Of a DNA stretch of 39,425 bases, positions 38,975 to 39,425 are shown one piece after another. The DNA comes from an uncultured Fibrobacter sp. (GTDB lineage: Bacteria; Fibrobacterota; Fibrobacteria; Fibrobacterales; Fibrobacteraceae). Under the pieces are notes generated by a model. That model was not told the origin of the DNA, made no database searches, and saw only the letters and a list, made by a program, of their open reading frames with translations. The stretch covers positions 1-39,425 of the forward strand of contig CAMZDZ010000005.1 in NCBI GenBank assembly GCA_947305535.1. Direction: 5' to 3'. The translations under genes were made by a program, and so were the position numbers. How positions within the stretch are numbered: the stretch's first letter is position 1; each line of letters opens with the position of its first letter.

Positions 38975-39425
38975 TTATTCCTCCCCGCCGTTCTTCATCA
39001 TCACAGCAAATGCGATGTTCGTGTAACCGGAGAAGCCGCAAGTGGCCATCACCTTATACATGGCATCGTACGGGATGTTCTTGTCAATCTGGACAATGAT
39101 GTGACCAGCTTCGTCAGCAGGCAGGTTGTTGGCCAGAGCATGGTCCTTTTCGATCTGGCGGCGGTCCTGCAGAACAGTGTTCACCTTCTCAACGAGGAGG
39201 GAATCCTGAGCAAGCACATCAGCAGTGGGAACAATCTTTTCATTGTCGACCACCACGAAGCCATTATCGACCACGACCGTCAAAGACACTTCCTTCGGCT
39301 GAATCTTGGAGGTGGAGTTCGGCAGAACCAGGTTTTCGGCCTGGGTCACCAACTGACCTTCAGCGTCGATGTTCTTGATCATGAACACCAGAATGATGGT
39401 CATCATGTCCATCATGGACGTCAAA
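38975..39425 (-). CDS. exbD: ExbD/TolR-family proton-channel subunit, N-terminus outside the window
   Basis: The visible ~149 residues begin in the membrane segment with L-T-S-M-M-D-M-M-T-I-I-L-V-F-M, matching the ExbD/TolR helix that carries the essential Asp. A periplasmic domain follows (V-S-L-T-V-V-V-D-N-G, I-I-V-Q-I-D-K-N-I-P-Y, F-A-V-M). ExbD works with ExbB in a proton channel. The cytoplasmic N-terminus lies beyond the right edge, where an exbB or tolQ gene is expected. The periplasmic part carries an insertion of about 25 residues (around D-R-R-Q-I-E-K-D-H) compared with short ExbD proteins. The AgmX/TonB-like gene follows 2 bases later. Confidence 0.87.
   Translation of the reverse strand, partial: LTSMMDMMTIILVFMIKNIDAEGQLVTQAENLVLPNSTSKIQPKEVSLTVVVDNGFVVVDNEKIVPTADVLAQDSLLVEKVNTVLQDRRQIEKDHALANNLPADEAGHIIVQIDKNIPYDAMYKVMATCGFSGYTNIAFAVMMKNGGEE

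Noticed and set aside
38973-39041. N-terminal extension of the AgmX-like gene
   Set aside because: It overlaps the end of exbD; the start at 38972 immediately follows the exbD stop.

Overview
The window looks like chromosomal DNA of a Fibrobacter-like bacterium (phylum Fibrobacterota, FCB group). This is inferred from lipoproteins and secreted proteins with strings of serine clusters, a CotH-type lipoprotein with lamin-tail and hexosaminidase-like modules, Gram-negative envelope genes and many Fibrobacter-type secreted orphans. Housekeeping blocks look clearly GC-rich; the surface-protein gene at 2.6-10.1 kb looks AT-richer. No phage, insertion sequence or CRISPR array is visible.

Layout. 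1-1361: two tandem lipoprotein genes on the minus strand, the first cut by the window edge. 1469-2449: a lone Rpn/PD-(D/E)XK protein. 2580-12456 (minus): a four-gene minor-pilin operon in GspH-I-J-K (FimT-PilV-PilW-PilX) order. Its last member is a 2521-residue prepilin-like protein with cysteine-rich repeats, the most unusual object here. 12762-13927: a secreted orphan, tRNA-Leu(UAA) and a small orphan. 13963-19474 (minus): a tightly packed operon ftsX, EnvC-like activator, holB-like, recJ, TonB/AgmX-like protein. 19487-22992 (plus): YbbR-domain protein, tsaD, a secreted orphan and a biotin-protein ligase. 22997-25416 (minus): ubiE/menG, ubiX, ubiA and a small membrane protein, a quinone-biosynthesis operon. 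25516-28071 (minus): CotH lipoprotein. 28249-30486: tRNA-Phe, a GAF/HD-GYP protein, tRNA-Ser and comF. 30592-36031 (minus): the complete elongasome operon mreB, mreC, mreD, mrdA (PBP2), rodA. 36113-39425 (minus): a small lipoprotein, an outer-membrane beta-barrel, and an AgmX/TonB-like protein after a partial ExbD.

How it fits together. Much of the window builds the envelope: elongation (MreBCD-PBP2-RodA), septal hydrolase control (FtsX-EnvC), trans-envelope energy coupling (ExbD-AgmX), surface filaments (minor pilins plus a giant tip-like pilin) and surface lipoproteins. The three tRNA genes lack an encoded CCA end. Several genes have a TATATT-like -10 box only 6-15 bases before the start codon and no Shine-Dalgarno sequence, suggesting leaderless or very short-leader transcripts. 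Other genes (1469, 12456, 30486, 37858) have clear AGGAG-type sites. All functional names come from reading motifs by eye; no database search was run.
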